From: Saccharomonospora sp. CUA-673
Lineage (GTDB): Bacteria; Actinomycetota; Actinomycetes; Mycobacteriales; Pseudonocardiaceae
NCBI RefSeq assembly: GCF_001942305.1
Contig: NZ_MKKE01000004.1
Coordinates: 1 to 64,000, forward strand
Reading direction: 5' to 3'
Length of the DNA stretch: 64,000 nt
Positions within the stretch are counted from its first letter, which is position 1, and each line of letters opens with the position of its first letter. Positions 37,200 to 47,830 of this stretch are shown here, in pieces. The translations under genes were made by a program, and so were the position numbers. Under the pieces are notes generated by a model. That model saw only the letters and a list, made by a program, of their open reading frames with translations, ran no database searches and was not told the DNA's origin.

Positions 37200-39024
37200 C
37201 CGCGCGGTTGCCCGCGGCCGCGGCTTCGACGTCCACTTTGAACACTCGGCGGTCGTAGGTGAGCAGGCCGTTCACCTCGTTCTCCACGTCGGTGGTCTGG
37301 GTGTAGATCGCGGCCGACAGGCCCAGATCCCGCACCACACCGAGGAGATCGGCGCTGACCTCGCGGTACCGGCGGGTCAGCTGGTCGGGATCGGACGTCA
37401 TCTCGTAGGCGATCGGATAACCCGGCCACAGATGGCTGTCGACGACGAGGCCGAGACCGCCGTACTCGCCGGCGGCCGTGGCGCGGTGGTCGACGGCGCG
37501 GGGGCGTCCGGGGCCGACGTAGGTGTGGTCGTCGTAGATGTGCCCGGTGCCGGTGTCGGGATGGGAATGACAGCAGTTCACCCCGCTGTCGGCGACGACG
37601 AGCCTGCTCGGGTCCGCCGCCATCAGCTCCCCCGTGATCCGCGCCGTGTCGTACTCGCCCCAGCCCTCGTTGAACGGCGTCCACACCACCAACGACGTGA
37701 CCGACCGCAGCGCCGCGACGAGCTCGGCCAGTTCCGCCTCGAACCGGGTGCGCGCCTCCGGAACGGGCGGGGCCTGCGGTCCGGGCGGGTTGTCGAGCAC
37801 CACCGGCAGCGACGGCATGTCCTGCCACACCAGGAGACCGAGGCGATCCGCCCAGTAGTACCAGCGGGCCGGTTCGACCTTGACGTGTTTGCGCACGGTG
37901 TTGAACCCGTAGGCCTTCGTCTGTTCGAGGTCGAACCGCAGCGCCTCGTCGGTGGGCGCGGTGTAGATGCCGTCCGGCCAATAACCCTGATCGAGCGGGC
38001 CGTGCAGGAACGTGACGCGGCCGTTGAGGGTGATCCGCGGCCTGCCCTCGGCGTCCGGGGCCAGACCGATCGTGCGCAGACCGCCGTAACTGCGCACCTC
38101 GTCGAGCACCTCGCCGCCGGCGGTGCGCACGCGTGCCGTGATGTCGTACAGGTGCGGATCGTCCGGACTCCACGGCCGCGGCTCCGGAACGTCCACCCGG
38201 CCCCGCTGTCCGGACGCCGCCGTCACCGTCACCCCCGCCACCGTGTACTCGACGACGAGATCGGCCGGGCCGGCCGGATCGGTGCCGTCGTACAGCTCGG
38301 CGGTGAGGTCGAAGCCGGTCAGATCGGGGGTGACGTCGAGCCTGCGGACCCCGCGGGTGGGCACCGCTTCGAGCCACACGGTCTGCCAGATTCCGGACGC
38401 GCCGGTGTAGAGGATCCCGCCGGGCTGGTTGGCCTGCTTGCCCACGGGGAACGTGCCCCGGTTGCCGGTGTCCTCCACCCGCACGACGAGCTCCTGGTCG
38501 CCGCTCGCGCGCAGCACGCCGGTGACGTCGACGTCGAACGGCGTGTATCCGCCCTCGTGCCGCGTCACGAACTGGTTGTTGACCCACACGGTCGCCACCT
38601 GGTCGACCGCGCCGAAGTGCACCAGGACGCGTCCGCTGCGCCAGTCGTCCGGCACCTCGAACGTCCGGCGATACCACATCAGCTCCACCCGACGGCCGAT
38701 TCCGGACAGTGCCGACTCGGGCGGGAACGGCACGACGATCTCCTCGCGGCGCACCGTGCCCGCCGGCGAGGGGTCTGCATTCGCGGTCGCGGTCGGGTCG
38801 TGCGTGGTGCCGTCGACGGCGAGGCTGGTGAACTCCCACCTGCCGTTGAGCGAGCGCCACCGGTCGCCGCGGGTCAGTTGCGGACGCGGGTGCTCGGGCA
38901 GCGGCGCGTCCGGGTCGAGGTCGTCGGTCCACGGCGTCGACAGCGGCGGAACGGGCGGCGTCCCGGCCGGCCGGCTCGTCGACGACAGGGGCTGGTTCAC
39001 GGGTTCGGCGTCTTCGACACTCAT
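37165..39024 (-). CDS. Glycoside hydrolase family 2 protein
   Basis: Beta-glycosidase with the usual GH2 order: N-terminal sugar-binding jelly roll (about 55-235: SLNGRWEFTSLAVDGTTHDP, LMWYRRTFEVPDDWRSGRVL, VWVNNQFVTRHEGGYTPFDV), an Ig-like domain (about 240-340) and a TIM barrel (345-600: LNGRVTFLHGPLDQGYWPDG, KAYGFNTVRKHVKVEPARWY, GLLVWQDMPSLP). The acid/base Glu is in WTPFNEGWGEYDT. The nucleophile region is AGEYGGLGL. 619 residues with no signal peptide, so cytoplasmic. Sugar specificity (galactosidase, glucuronidase or mannosidase) is not determined. Ordinary length and intact. Confidence 0.85.
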   Translation of the reverse strand: MSVEDAEPVNQPLSSTSRPAGTPPVPPLSTPWTDDLDPDAPLPEHPRPQLTRGDRWRSLNGRWEFTSLAVDGTTHDPTATANADPSPAGTVRREEIVVPFPPESALSGIGRRVELMWYRRTFEVPDDWRSGRVLVHFGAVDQVATVWVNNQFVTRHEGGYTPFDVDVTGVLRASGDQELVVRVEDTGNRGTFPVGKQANQPGGILYTGASGIWQTVWLEAVPTRGVRRLDVTPDLTGFDLTAELYDGTDPAGPADLVVEYTVAGVTVTAASGQRGRVDVPEPRPWSPDDPHLYDITARVRTAGGEVLDEVRSYGGLRTIGLAPDAEGRPRITLNGRVTFLHGPLDQGYWPDGIYTAPTDEALRFDLEQTKAYGFNTVRKHVKVEPARWYYWADRLGLLVWQDMPSLPVVLDNPPGPQAPPVPEARTRFEAELAELVAALRSVTSLVVWTPFNEGWGEYDTARITGELMAADPSRLVVADSGVNCCHSHPDTGTGHIYDDHTYVGPGRPRAVDHRATAAGEYGGLGLVVDSHLWPGYPIAYEMTSDPDQLTRRYREVSADLLGVVRDLGLSAAIYTQTTDVENEVNGLLTYDRRVFKVDVEAAAAGNRAVIEAGSDAGSD

Positions 39025-39089
39025 CGGCGCCGATTCTCACCCGCGGTCCGGACACCACGACTACCGACTCGCGAGTAACCTCCCCAACC

Positions 39090-40350
39090 ATGCGCGTGTT
39101 GATGCTCTCGTGGGAGTACCCACCGGTCGTCGTCGGTGGGCTCTCCCGGCATGTCCACGCCCTGGCCAGGCATCTCGTGGCCGCAGGACATGACGTGACG
39201 GTGCTGTGCCGGCACGTCGCGGGCACCGACGCCACGACCCACCCGACGTCCCGGCAGGTCGTCGACGGGGTGCGCATCGTGCGGGTCGCCGAGGACCCGC
39301 TGCACGTCACGTTCGAACGCGACCTCGTCGCCTGGACCCTGTCGATGGGTCATGCGATGACCCGCGCCGGCTACGGCCTGCTCAAGGATTGGCAGCCCGA
39401 CGTGGTGCACGCGCACGACTGGCTGGTCACCAACCCCGCGGTGGCGCTGGCCGACGCCGCCGGCGTGCCGCTGGTGGGCACGATCCACGCCACCGAGGCG
39501 GGCCGGCACTCGGGATGGCTGTCCCATCCGCTCAACCAGCAGGTCCATTCGGTCGAATGGTGGCTGGCCAATCGGGCCGACGCCTCATCACCTGCAGCCG
39601 CGCCATGCGCACCGAGGTGGCCCGGCTGTTCGACCTCGACCCCGAGACGATCAGCGTCATCCACAACGGCATCGAGGAACGCAGCTGGCAGGTCTCCGAC
39701 GAGGAGATCGCCACCGCCCGCACCCGGCACAGTCCCGACGGCGGCCCGCTGCTGCTGTACTTCGGCCGCCTCGAGTGGGAGAAGGGCGTGCAGGACCTGC
39801 TGGACGCCCTGACCGGCGTACGGGCCCGGCACGAGGGCACCCGGCTGGTGGTCGCCGGCGTCGGCAGGCACCACGACGAACTCGTCGACCAGGCCGCGCG
39901 GCTCGACATGGCCGAGCAGGTCGACTTCGTGGGCCACCTGTCCGATCGGCGACTGCGCGCCGTGCTCGCCGCCGCCGACGCGTGGTGCTGCCCAGCCGGT
40001 ACGAACCGTTCGGGATCGTCGCGCTCGAGGCCGCGGCGGCCCGCAGGCCCCTGGTCGCCTCGACCGCGGGCGGTCTCGGCGAGGTCGTCCTCGACGGCGA
40101 GACGGGCCTGGCGTTCACGCCCGGTGACGTCCCGGCCATCACGCAGGCCGTCAACACCGTCCTCGCCGACACCGGCGCCGCCGAGCGGCGCGCGATCGCC
40201 GCCCAGTCGCGGCTGGCCGTCGACTTCGACTGGGCTCGGATCGCCGAGCGCACCACCGACGTCTACCGGCGCAGCACCCCCGGCGGGGCCCAGGACTTCA
40301 GCCGTCCGAAGATCCCCACGGGCAACGTCTTCGACCTCGAGCAGCGCTGA
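39090..40350 (+). CDS. GT4-family alpha-glucan synthase, Rv3032-like (two frameshifts)
   Basis: Glycosyltransferase of the GT-B fold that extends alpha-1,4-glucan, like the mycobacterial Rv3032 used for methylglucose lipopolysaccharide and capsular glucan. N-terminal domain: [72 protein letters not shown]-terminal domain: [46 protein letters not shown] and [20 protein letters not shown] with the EX7E-type Glu pair. Frames break near 39581 and near 39977, each by one lost base (the second in GACGCGTGGTG). About 420 residues joined. In mycobacteria it follows the GH57 gene directly; here 6.4 kb separates them. Confidence 0.85.
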
Positions 40351-40379
40351 CCCAAGGCTGGCACAGGGCTGACCGACCA

Positions 40380-40428
40380 CGCCGGCCGGGCGGGAACGCA
40401 CCGGGCGCCCCACCCGACCGGCCCGGCG
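40380..40428. terminator. Imperfect hairpin between GT4 gene and protease gene
   Basis: CGCCGGCCGGGCGGG at 40380-40394 pairs imperfectly with CCCGACCGGCCCGGCG at 40413-40428. It lies between two convergent stops (40350 and 40433), so a bidirectional terminator is plausible. No T tract. Confidence 0.5.
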
Positions 40429-40432
40429 TCGA

Positions 40433-41256
40433 TCAGCGCAGCTGCTGGCCGATCTCGTCGGCGTAGCTGCCGACCCGGGCGTAGACACCCGGGTAGTCGG
40501 GCCGGGCGCAGCCTGGCCCCACGACACGACGCCGACCAGCACACCGTCGGCGACCAGCGGACCACCCGAGTCGCCCTGGCACGCGTCCACGCCGCCCTCG
40601 GGCAGGCCGGCGCACACCATGCTCGCGGGGTCGTACTCGCCGCTGTAGGACGACGCGCAGTCCTCGTCGGAGGTGATCGGCACGGTTGCCTGCAGCAGGC
40701 TGTCGGAGCTCTGGCCGCCCTCGGACGTGGTGCCCCAGCCGGCGACGGTCGCGTCGGTTCCCGGGCTGTAGACCGGGGCGTCCGCGCTCGAGGCCAGTTC
40801 GATCGGCTCGGCGTCGGCCGGCGCGGACGAGAGGGTCAGCACGGCCACGTCGCGCCCGCGGTGACGGAGCTGTAGTCCGGGTGCACCCAGATGTCGCTGA
40901 CGGAGGTCTCGGTGCCCTCGCTCGTGGTGAGGTCGGTGCGGCCGGTGACGGCCGTGACGTCCGACGGGGAGTCGCCGTCGACGCAGTGCGCCGCGGTGAG
41001 CACCTTGTTGTCGTCGATGAGCGAACCGCCGCAGAACTGGAAGCTGCGGGGTGGTGAGCGCGACGGCGTACGGGAAGTCGGCGATGTCCGCGGGCGAACC
41101 GCCGACGACGTACGGCTGGACCCCGCCCGCGCCGGTGTCGGTCTCGTCCGCGCCGGCCGCGTTGGCTGTGGCCAGCGAGCCGAGTCCGAGGGCGAGGGCG
41201 AGGGCCGCCACGCCCACGCCCGCGGTGCGGGCCAACGTGCGTGCGCTTCGAGCCAT
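40433..41256 (-). CDS. Secreted trypsin-like serine protease, family S1 (three frameshifts)
   Basis: Starts at 41256 after GGAGGTACCACCC, with a signal peptide ([20 protein letters not shown] to ANA) and a short propeptide before [20 protein letters not shown], the activation site. Catalytic triad: His in [11 protein letters not shown], Asp in [13 protein letters not shown], Ser in [20 protein letters not shown]. Cys residues fit the trypsin disulfides; the C-terminus is [20 protein letters not shown]. The reading frame changes near 41045 (one extra C in a C run), near 40850 and near 40510 (one G missing each). About 275 residues joined. Three lesions could mean a true pseudogene, but the whole window shows the same kind of error, so a working enzyme is more likely. 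Confidence 0.85.
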
Positions 41257-41612
41257 GGGTGGTACCTCCATCGATGAGGGCCGGGTGGATTGTCCGTGTG
41301 GCCGGCCAGAGGGAAAGTCACTGACCGCGCAGCCATGGCAACGCAAAAATCCGAGCCCGACAAGCGACGTAAGTAGTGGCAAAACAGGGCATTGCCTGCA
41401 CCGAGGAAATGTGCTTATCACCGAATCCTGACCCGAATCCGCTGGTCAGGGGCAGCGCAACGCGCATCCTTCGACAGCCGGGCCCGTGCGACGGCGTGAC
41501 GCGAAATGGATCACGTGTGCCACGCTCGGCCGACGTGAACGGCACGTTCACACCACACCGAAAGTCCCCACAAAACGGACAGCACCCGGCCGGCCACCCG
41601 GCCGGCACGGAA
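41257..41612. other. Intergenic region with no visible gene
   Basis: 356 bp between the protease start and the DUF5313 gene end, both on the minus strand. AT-richer around 41380-41420 (AACAGGGCATTGCCTGCACC), likely promoter DNA for the protease. No repeat, RNA structure or credible frame was found. Confidence 0.4.
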
Positions 41613-42010
41613 TCAGGACCGGTAGATCGCCTCGTAGTCGGCCCAGGTCTGCGCGTCGGCCTTCTTGGCGTTCTCGCGACGGATCGCCCGCGCCTGGCCG
41701 TAGGCATAGCCGTGCTTGGCGACCCGCAGCTCGATGCTCTCGTCCCCGTAGGCCTGCGAGTAGAACACGCCGACGATGATCGCCATCAGCGCCAGCGACA
41801 GCCGCAACCCGAGCGGCCCCGGCAGCAGCAGCCACACCGCCGCGAGCGCACGACGTACACGCAGTTGCGCGCGGCGAGGCGCCAGCGCCAGCCGCGGGCG
41901 GTCGCGTCCCGCAGCACCCACGGGGCCAGGTGCTCCGGCAACCGTCCGCCGACCGAGTACCGCAGCCACTGCCACGGAGTGGGCCGGACCCGGTCTGCTC
42001 GTCGTGCCAT
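41613..42010 (-). CDS. DUF5313-family membrane protein (frameshifted)
   Basis: About 132 residues. N-terminus RVRPTPWQWLRYSVGGRLPE then HLAPWVLRDATARGWRWRLA; membrane region VRRALAAVWLLLPGPLGLRL and SLALMAIIVGVFYSQAYGDE; C-terminus ELRVAKHGYAYGQARAIRRE. This pattern matches the actinobacterial DUF5313 proteins of unknown function. The two halves are in different frames with one base missing near 41870. Located between the protease and the aceB terminator; no functional link is apparent. Confidence 0.7.
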
Positions 42011-42056
42011 GCCCCCAGGCTAACCGCCGCATCGCCACCGGTTCGGACAAGGAGAA

Positions 42057-42099
42057 GGGGCACCGTCTGCCGCGAGGCGGGCGCGGCAGACGGTGCCCC
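42057..42099 (-). terminator. aceB terminator
   Basis: Perfect 18-bp stem, GGGGCACCGTCTGCCGCG at 42057-42074 and its complement at 42082-42099, with a 7-base loop AGGCGGG. It starts 16 bp after the aceB stop (42115) on the minus strand. Confidence 0.9.
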
Positions 42100-42114
42100 T
42101 GGGGGTCGCGCTGC

Positions 42115-43721
<1,607 letters not shown>

Positions 43722-43753
43722 GATCGGACCCCTCTCGGGCGGGCACTGGGCGG

Positions 43754-43766
43754 GTACGTCACGTAC
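43754..43766. promoter_or_regulatory. Palindrome GTACGTCACGTAC upstream of aceB
   Basis: Perfect inverted repeat GTACGT-C-ACGTAC between the aceA terminator and the aceB start. Resembles the palindrome upstream of the MFS gene (20246-20257). A likely operator; the cognate regulator is not identified, and the motif differs from the RamB-type sites near aceA. Confidence 0.5.
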
Positions 43767-43789
43767 TCGGGCAGTGGTGGGAAATAGCC

Positions 43790-43827
43790 GGGGTGGGCCG
43801 GTCCGGTGGACGTGACCGGCCCACCCC
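43790..43827 (-). terminator. aceA terminator
   Basis: Perfect 14-bp stem GGGGTGGGCCGGTC / GACCGGCCCACCCC around a 10-base loop, starting 19 bp after the aceA stop on the minus strand. Confidence 0.88.
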
Positions 43828-43845
43828 GCACTAGGGGGTGTTACC

Positions 43846-45121
43846 TCAGAACTGCGCTTCCTCGGTCGAACCGGTGAGCGCCGTGGTGGAGCTCTCCGGG
43901 TTGAGGGCCGTGGAGACCAGGTCGAACCAACCGGTGCCGACCTCACGCTGGTGCTTGGTGGCGGTGTAGCCGCGCTCCTCCGAGCCGAACTCCTTCTCCT
44001 GGAGGTCGACGTAGGCCGACATGCCGTTGCGGGCGTAGCCGTGGGCCAGGTCGAACATGGAGTAGTTCAGCGCGTGGAAGCCGGCCAGCGTGATGAACTG
44101 GAACTTGAAGCCCATGGCGCCGAGCTCGCGCTGGAAACGCGCGATCGTGTCGTCGTCGAGGTGCTTCTTCCAGTTGAACGACGGCGAGCAGTTGTAGGCC
44201 AGCATCTGGTCCGGGTACTCGGCCTTGACCGCCTCGGCGAACTTGCGGGCGACCTCGAGGTCCGGCGTGCCGGTCTCCATCCAGATGAGGTCGGAGTACG
44301 GCGCGTAGGCCTTGGCACGCTCGATGCAGGGCTCGATGCCGTTGCGGACCTTGTAGAAGCCTCCGACGTGCGCTCACCGGTGATGAACTGCTGGTCGCGC
44401 TCGTCCACGTCGCTGGTCATCAGCGTCGCGGCCTCGGCGTCGGTACGGGCGATGATCAGCGACGGCACGTCCATGCGTCCGAGGCGAGTCGCGCGGCGTT
44501 CAGCGTCCGCACGTGCTGCTTCGTCGGGATCAGCACCTTGCCGCCCAGGTGGCCGCACTTCTTCTCGGAGGCCAGCTGGTCCTCCCAGTGCACACCCGCC
44601 GCACCGGCGTTGATCATGCCCTTCATCAGCTCGAACGCGTTGAGCGGGCCACCGAAGCCCGCCTCGGCGTCGGCGACGATCGGCGCGAACCAGTCGATGC
44701 TGGTGTCGCCCTCGGCCCAGGTGATCTGGTCGGCGCGGCCCAGCGCGTTGTTGATGCGGCGCACGACGGCCGGCACCGAGTTGGCCGGGTAGAGGCTCTG
44801 GTCCGGGTAGGTCTGGCCGGAGAGGTTGGCGTCGGCCGCGACCTGCCAGCCGGACAGGTAGATCGCCTTCAGGCCGGCGCGGATCTGCTGGACGGCCTGG
44901 TTACCGGTGAGCGCGCCGAGGGCGTGCACGTAGTCCTCGGTGTGCAGGAGGTCCCACAGCTTCTCGGAACCGCGGCGGGCGAGGGTGTTCTCCTCGATCA
45001 CGCTGCCGCGCAGCTTGGCGACCTCGGCAGCGGAGTAGGTACGCTCCACGCCCTTCCAGCGGGGGTCGGTCTCCCACTTCTTCTGCAGCTCTGCAGCCAG
45101 CTGCTCCAGGTTCTGTGCCAT
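43846..45121 (-). CDS. aceA: Isocitrate lyase (two frameshifts)
   Basis: Cleaves isocitrate to succinate and glyoxylate, first enzyme of the glyoxylate shunt. Starts [20 protein letters not shown] with GGTGGAG upstream. Blocks: [40 protein letters not shown], the catalytic loop [56 protein letters not shown] and [20 protein letters not shown]. Breaks near 44475 (GACGCATGGACG lacks a base of SDAMDVPSLI) and near 44372 (GGAGGCTTC lacks a G of TSEGFYKVRN). About 425 residues joined, the normal length. The missing bases are single losses and a central enzyme is affected, so sequence error is favoured. Divergent from ramB. Confidence 0.93.
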
Positions 45122-45133
45122 CAAACTCTCCAC

Positions 45134-45252
45134 CTTTGCGAACTTTGCGATTGACTCGCTGTGTAGAAGGACCATGACATGCGCTGCGAAAACTCCGCCA
45201 CATATCCAATTTGCAAATTTATGCGAAGTTTCCGTAGGATGTTGCGAAGGTT
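45134..45252. promoter_or_regulatory. RamB-type sites in the aceA-ramB intergenic region
   Basis: Several TTTGC-containing motifs lie in the 225 bp between the divergent starts: CTTTGCGAACTTTGCGA at 45134-45150 (two direct copies), the perfect palindrome AATTTGCAAATT at 45208-45219, TGCGAAGTTTCC at 45222-45233 and TTGCGAAGGTTGTG at about 45243. The known RamB box in corynebacteria and mycobacteria is close to RRAACTTTGCAAA, so these are good candidates for RamB autoregulation and aceA control. Confidence 0.7.
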
Positions 45253-45346
45253 GTGAACGGAGCGTTCACACCATCGGGAAAAGGCAGCGACTGAACCGGT
45301 TACTTGACCGTTTCGGTCCGGAAGATCTACGGAACGTGAGGCTGCG

Positions 45347-46780
45347 GTGGACAAGACTTTCGCCGGCGGGAAGCTGCGTCATCTGCGGGAGAGCCGCTCG
45401 ATGAGCCAGGCGGACATGGCCAGACTGCTCGAAATCTCCCCCAGCTACCTCAATCAGATCGAGCACAACTCCCGTCCGCTGACGGTTCCGGTGCTCCTGC
45501 GCATCACCGAGGCGTTCGGGGTCGACACGGAGTTCTTCTCCAACACCGACACCGCGCGACTGGTCGCCGACGTCAAGGAAGCCCTGCTCGACGAGGCGAT
45601 CGGGGTGGAGGCCACGACCAGCGAGCTCAACGAACTGGCCTCCAACCTGCCCAACGTGGCCTCGGCGCTGGTCAAGCTGCACCGCAACTACCGCAACGCC
45701 GTAGAGACCACGGCCGCGCTGGTCACCGAGAACGGCATGGGCCAGCACGGCAGCGCCGCCGCTCCCCTGCCCCACGAGGAGGTCCGCGACTTCTTCTACG
45801 AGCGGGAGAACTACGTCGGCGAGCTCGACGAACGCGCCGAACGCATGGCCGCCGACATGGGGCTGAGGCGCGGCGAGACCGTGCACCGCACGCTGCTGGA
45901 CCGGCTCACCGACCACTACGGCGTGCAGGTCACCAGCGACGGCATCGACGAATCGGCCGGTCAGCAGCACCGGTACGAACCGGATGCGAAGGTGCTGCGA
46001 CTCGCGCCGAGCCTGCGCATCGGACAGCGCGCGTTCCGGATGGCCTCGCAGATCGCCCTGCTCGAGTACGACGACCTGATCACCGAGCTCGCCGACTCGT
46101 GGGCGTTCTCCGGCCCCGCGGCGCGCTCACTGGGCCGGGTCGGGCTGGCCAACTACTTCGCGGGTGCGCTGATCCTGCCGTACGGGCCGTTCCTGTCGAT
46201 GGCCGAGAAGTACCGCTACGACATCGAACGGCTCTGCGACGAGTTCGGCGTGGGCTTCGAGACGGTGTGCCACCGGCTGTCGACGTTGCAGCGGCCGAAG
46301 GCCCGTGGCGTGCCGTTCTCGTTCGTGCGCGTCGACCGGGCGGGCAACATGTCGAAGCGGCAGTCGGCGGCGGGGTTCCACTTCTCCCGCGTCGGCGGGG
46401 CGTGCCCGCTGTGGAACATCTACGAGGCGTTCACCTCGCCGGGCAAGGTCATCACGCAGGTCGCGACACTGCCCGACGGCAAGAGCTACTTCTGGATCGC
46501 GCGCACGATCTCGCGCAACGTCGGCGGGTACGCCAGCCCCGGCAAGACGTTCTCCGTGGGCCTCGGCTGCGAGCTGCGGCATGCGCGGCGGCTCGTGTAC
46601 TCGGCCGGCCTCGACCTCGACGACCGCTCGGCCGCCACGCCGATCGGCATGGGCTGCAAGGTCTGCGAACGCCCGGCCTGCCCACAGCGCGCCTTCCCGC
46701 ACATCGGCAAGCAGCTGACCGTCGACGAGAACACCAGCACGTTCGTCCCCTACCCCGCCGTACCCAAACCGGAGGAATGA
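45347..46780 (+). CDS. ramB: Acetate-metabolism regulator RamB-like (XRE HTH plus short-chain-regulator domain)
   Basis: Transcription factor that in corynebacteria and mycobacteria controls glyoxylate-shunt genes. 477 residues from a GTG: HTH at about 9-62 (KLRHLRESRSMSQADMARLL, EISPSYLNQIEHNSRPLTVP), an ImmA/IrrE-like middle region (RMASQIALLEYDDLITELAD, GLANYFAGALILPYGPFLSM, CHRLSTLQRPKARGVPFSFV), and the C-terminal ramB-type domain with a Cys cluster GMGCKVCERPACPQRAFPHI. Divergent from aceA, the same arrangement as other actinomycetes, and intact. The intergenic region contains TTTGC motifs matching its known site. Confidence 0.9.
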   Translation: MDKTFAGGKLRHLRESRSMSQADMARLLEISPSYLNQIEHNSRPLTVPVLLRITEAFGVDTEFFSNTDTARLVADVKEALLDEAIGVEATTSELNELASNLPNVASALVKLHRNYRNAVETTAALVTENGMGQHGSAAAPLPHEEVRDFFYERENYVGELDERAERMAADMGLRRGETVHRTLLDRLTDHYGVQVTSDGIDESAGQQHRYEPDAKVLRLAPSLRIGQRAFRMASQIALLEYDDLITELADSWAFSGPAARSLGRVGLANYFAGALILPYGPFLSMAEKYRYDIERLCDEFGVGFETVCHRLSTLQRPKARGVPFSFVRVDRAGNMSKRQSAAGFHFSRVGGACPLWNIYEAFTSPGKVITQVATLPDGKSYFWIARTISRNVGGYASPGKTFSVGLGCELRHARRLVYSAGLDLDDRSAATPIGMGCKVCERPACPQRAFPHIGKQLTVDENTSTFVPYPAVPKPEE

Positions 46781-46829
46781 GCACGGCACCCGCCTTGCCG
46801 CGCACCGTGCGCGGCAGCAGGATCGAGGC

Positions 46830-47219
46830 ATGGCGAACGCTCCCGCGAACATCGACGCGGTACTGGCTTCCTTCCAGCAGCGGTGGAGCCCGCGGATCCT
46901 CACACAGGTCAACGACTACGACGTCCGCGTGGCGAAGGTGGAGGGCACCTTCGTGTGGCACTCCCACCCGGACACCGACGAGTTGTTCGTCGTGCTCGAC
47001 GGGCGGCTCGACATCCGGCTGCGCCAGGACGGCACGGAATCGGTGGTGCACCTCGCGCGGCACGACGTGTTCGTCGTGCCGCGCGGCGTCGAACACCGCC
47101 CGGAGTCGCCCGACGGCGCGTCGATCCTGCTGCTCGAACCGACAGGAACACTGAGCACCGGCGACTACGACGGCGAGGTACCCGACCACATCACCTCGAC
47201 AACCGGCCTGCCCACATAA
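46830..47219 (+). CDS. Cupin-domain protein
   Basis: 129 residues: a single cupin. Motif 1 reads FVWHSHPDTDELFVVLDGRL, with two His and a Glu as metal ligands; motif 2 reads HDVFVVPRGVEHRPESPDGA with the last His. The preceding part (ILTQVNDYDVRVAKVEGTF) fits the usual beta strands. No fused enzyme domain, so it may be an isomerase, a dioxygenase or a sugar-binding protein; the ligand is unknown. 49 bp after ramB on the same strand, perhaps co-transcribed. Confidence 0.75.
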   Translation: MANAPANIDAVLASFQQRWSPRILTQVNDYDVRVAKVEGTFVWHSHPDTDELFVVLDGRLDIRLRQDGTESVVHLARHDVFVVPRGVEHRPESPDGASILLLEPTGTLSTGDYDGEVPDHITSTTGLPT

Positions 47220-47247
47220 CCCGCCCACACGGACGGGGCGGGGCAGG

Positions 47248-47553
47248 TCACGCAGCCGCGATCGGCTCGATGTCGTCGAGCTGCTCCCCGAGCGCGTCGC
47301 GGGCGACGTCGACGTCGTAGGACTCCTGGAGCCGCGTCCAGTAGTGCTCACCGAGACCGAAGTACCGCGACAGCCGCAGACCGGTGTCGGCCGTGATCGC
47401 GCGCCGCTCCTTGAGGATCTCGCCGATCCGCGACTCGGGCACGCGAATGGCCTTGGCCAGCGCGTACGCGCTGATCCCCATCGGGACGAGGAAGTCCTCG
47501 CGCAGGATCTCACCCGGGTGAATCGGGTCGTGAGCCTTATCGGTGGTAGTCAA
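47248..47553 (-). CDS. higA: HigA-family antitoxin
   Basis: Antitoxin and DNA-binding repressor of a type II toxin-antitoxin pair. About 101 residues beginning (TTG) LTTTDKAHDPIHPGEILRED, then FLVPMGISAYALAKAIRVPE, SRIGEILKERRAITADTGLR and LSRYFGLGEHYWTRLQESYD, the HigA/VapI helix-turn-helix pattern. The TTG at 47553 has AAGGAG 9 bases upstream and lies in the last codons of higB (overlap 17 bp); an ATG at 47580 is an alternative start. The toxin-first order is typical of higBA. Confidence 0.85.
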   Translation of the reverse strand: MTTTDKAHDPIHPGEILREDFLVPMGISAYALAKAIRVPESRIGEILKERRAITADTGLRLSRYFGLGEHYWTRLQESYDVDVARDALGEQLDDIEPIAAA

Positions 47554-47830
47554 CGATCTCAACTCCTTCCGGTCCGTCATATGTCCAGCGAAAACAGATG
47601 CGCCACTGACGATCGATGCGGATGCTGTACATCCCGGCACGATCACCTTTGAGCTGTTCGAGCTGGTTCCCAGGCGGTACCCGCAGTTCGATGAGCCTGT
47701 CCACGACATCGAGCTGACGAAGCTTCCGGTGCCCGACTCGTTGCACCTCAGGCGGAAGACCGCGAACCCGTTGGCGATTCCACACCTGTTCGGTGCGCTT
47801 GTCGGCGAACGATCGGATCACCGAAGCCAT
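47537..47830 (-). CDS. higB: HigB-family toxin (RelE/ParE superfamily)
   Basis: Ribosome-dependent mRNA interferase of the HigB/RelE family. 97 residues from the ATG at 47830: MASVIRSFADKRTEQVWNRQ, RVRGLPPEVQRVGHRKLRQL, RVPPGNQLEQLKGDRAGMYS, IRIDRQWRICFRWTYDGPEG and VEIVDYHR at the end; the Arg/Trp-rich segment is the catalytic face. An ATG at 47857 is rejected because it would lie in the spacer of a 10-bp inverted repeat that fits the operator. Toxin-antitoxin role follows from family plus overlap with higA. Confidence 0.88.
   Translation of the reverse strand: MASVIRSFADKRTEQVWNRQRVRGLPPEVQRVGHRKLRQLDVVDRLIELRVPPGNQLEQLKGDRAGMYSIRIDRQWRICFRWTYDGPEGVEIVDYHR

Noticed and set aside
40433-41256. 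Calling the trypsin-like protease a pseudogene
   Set aside because: Three frameshifts are present, but all conserved residues are retained and the lesions are of the same single-base type found in essential genes nearby.
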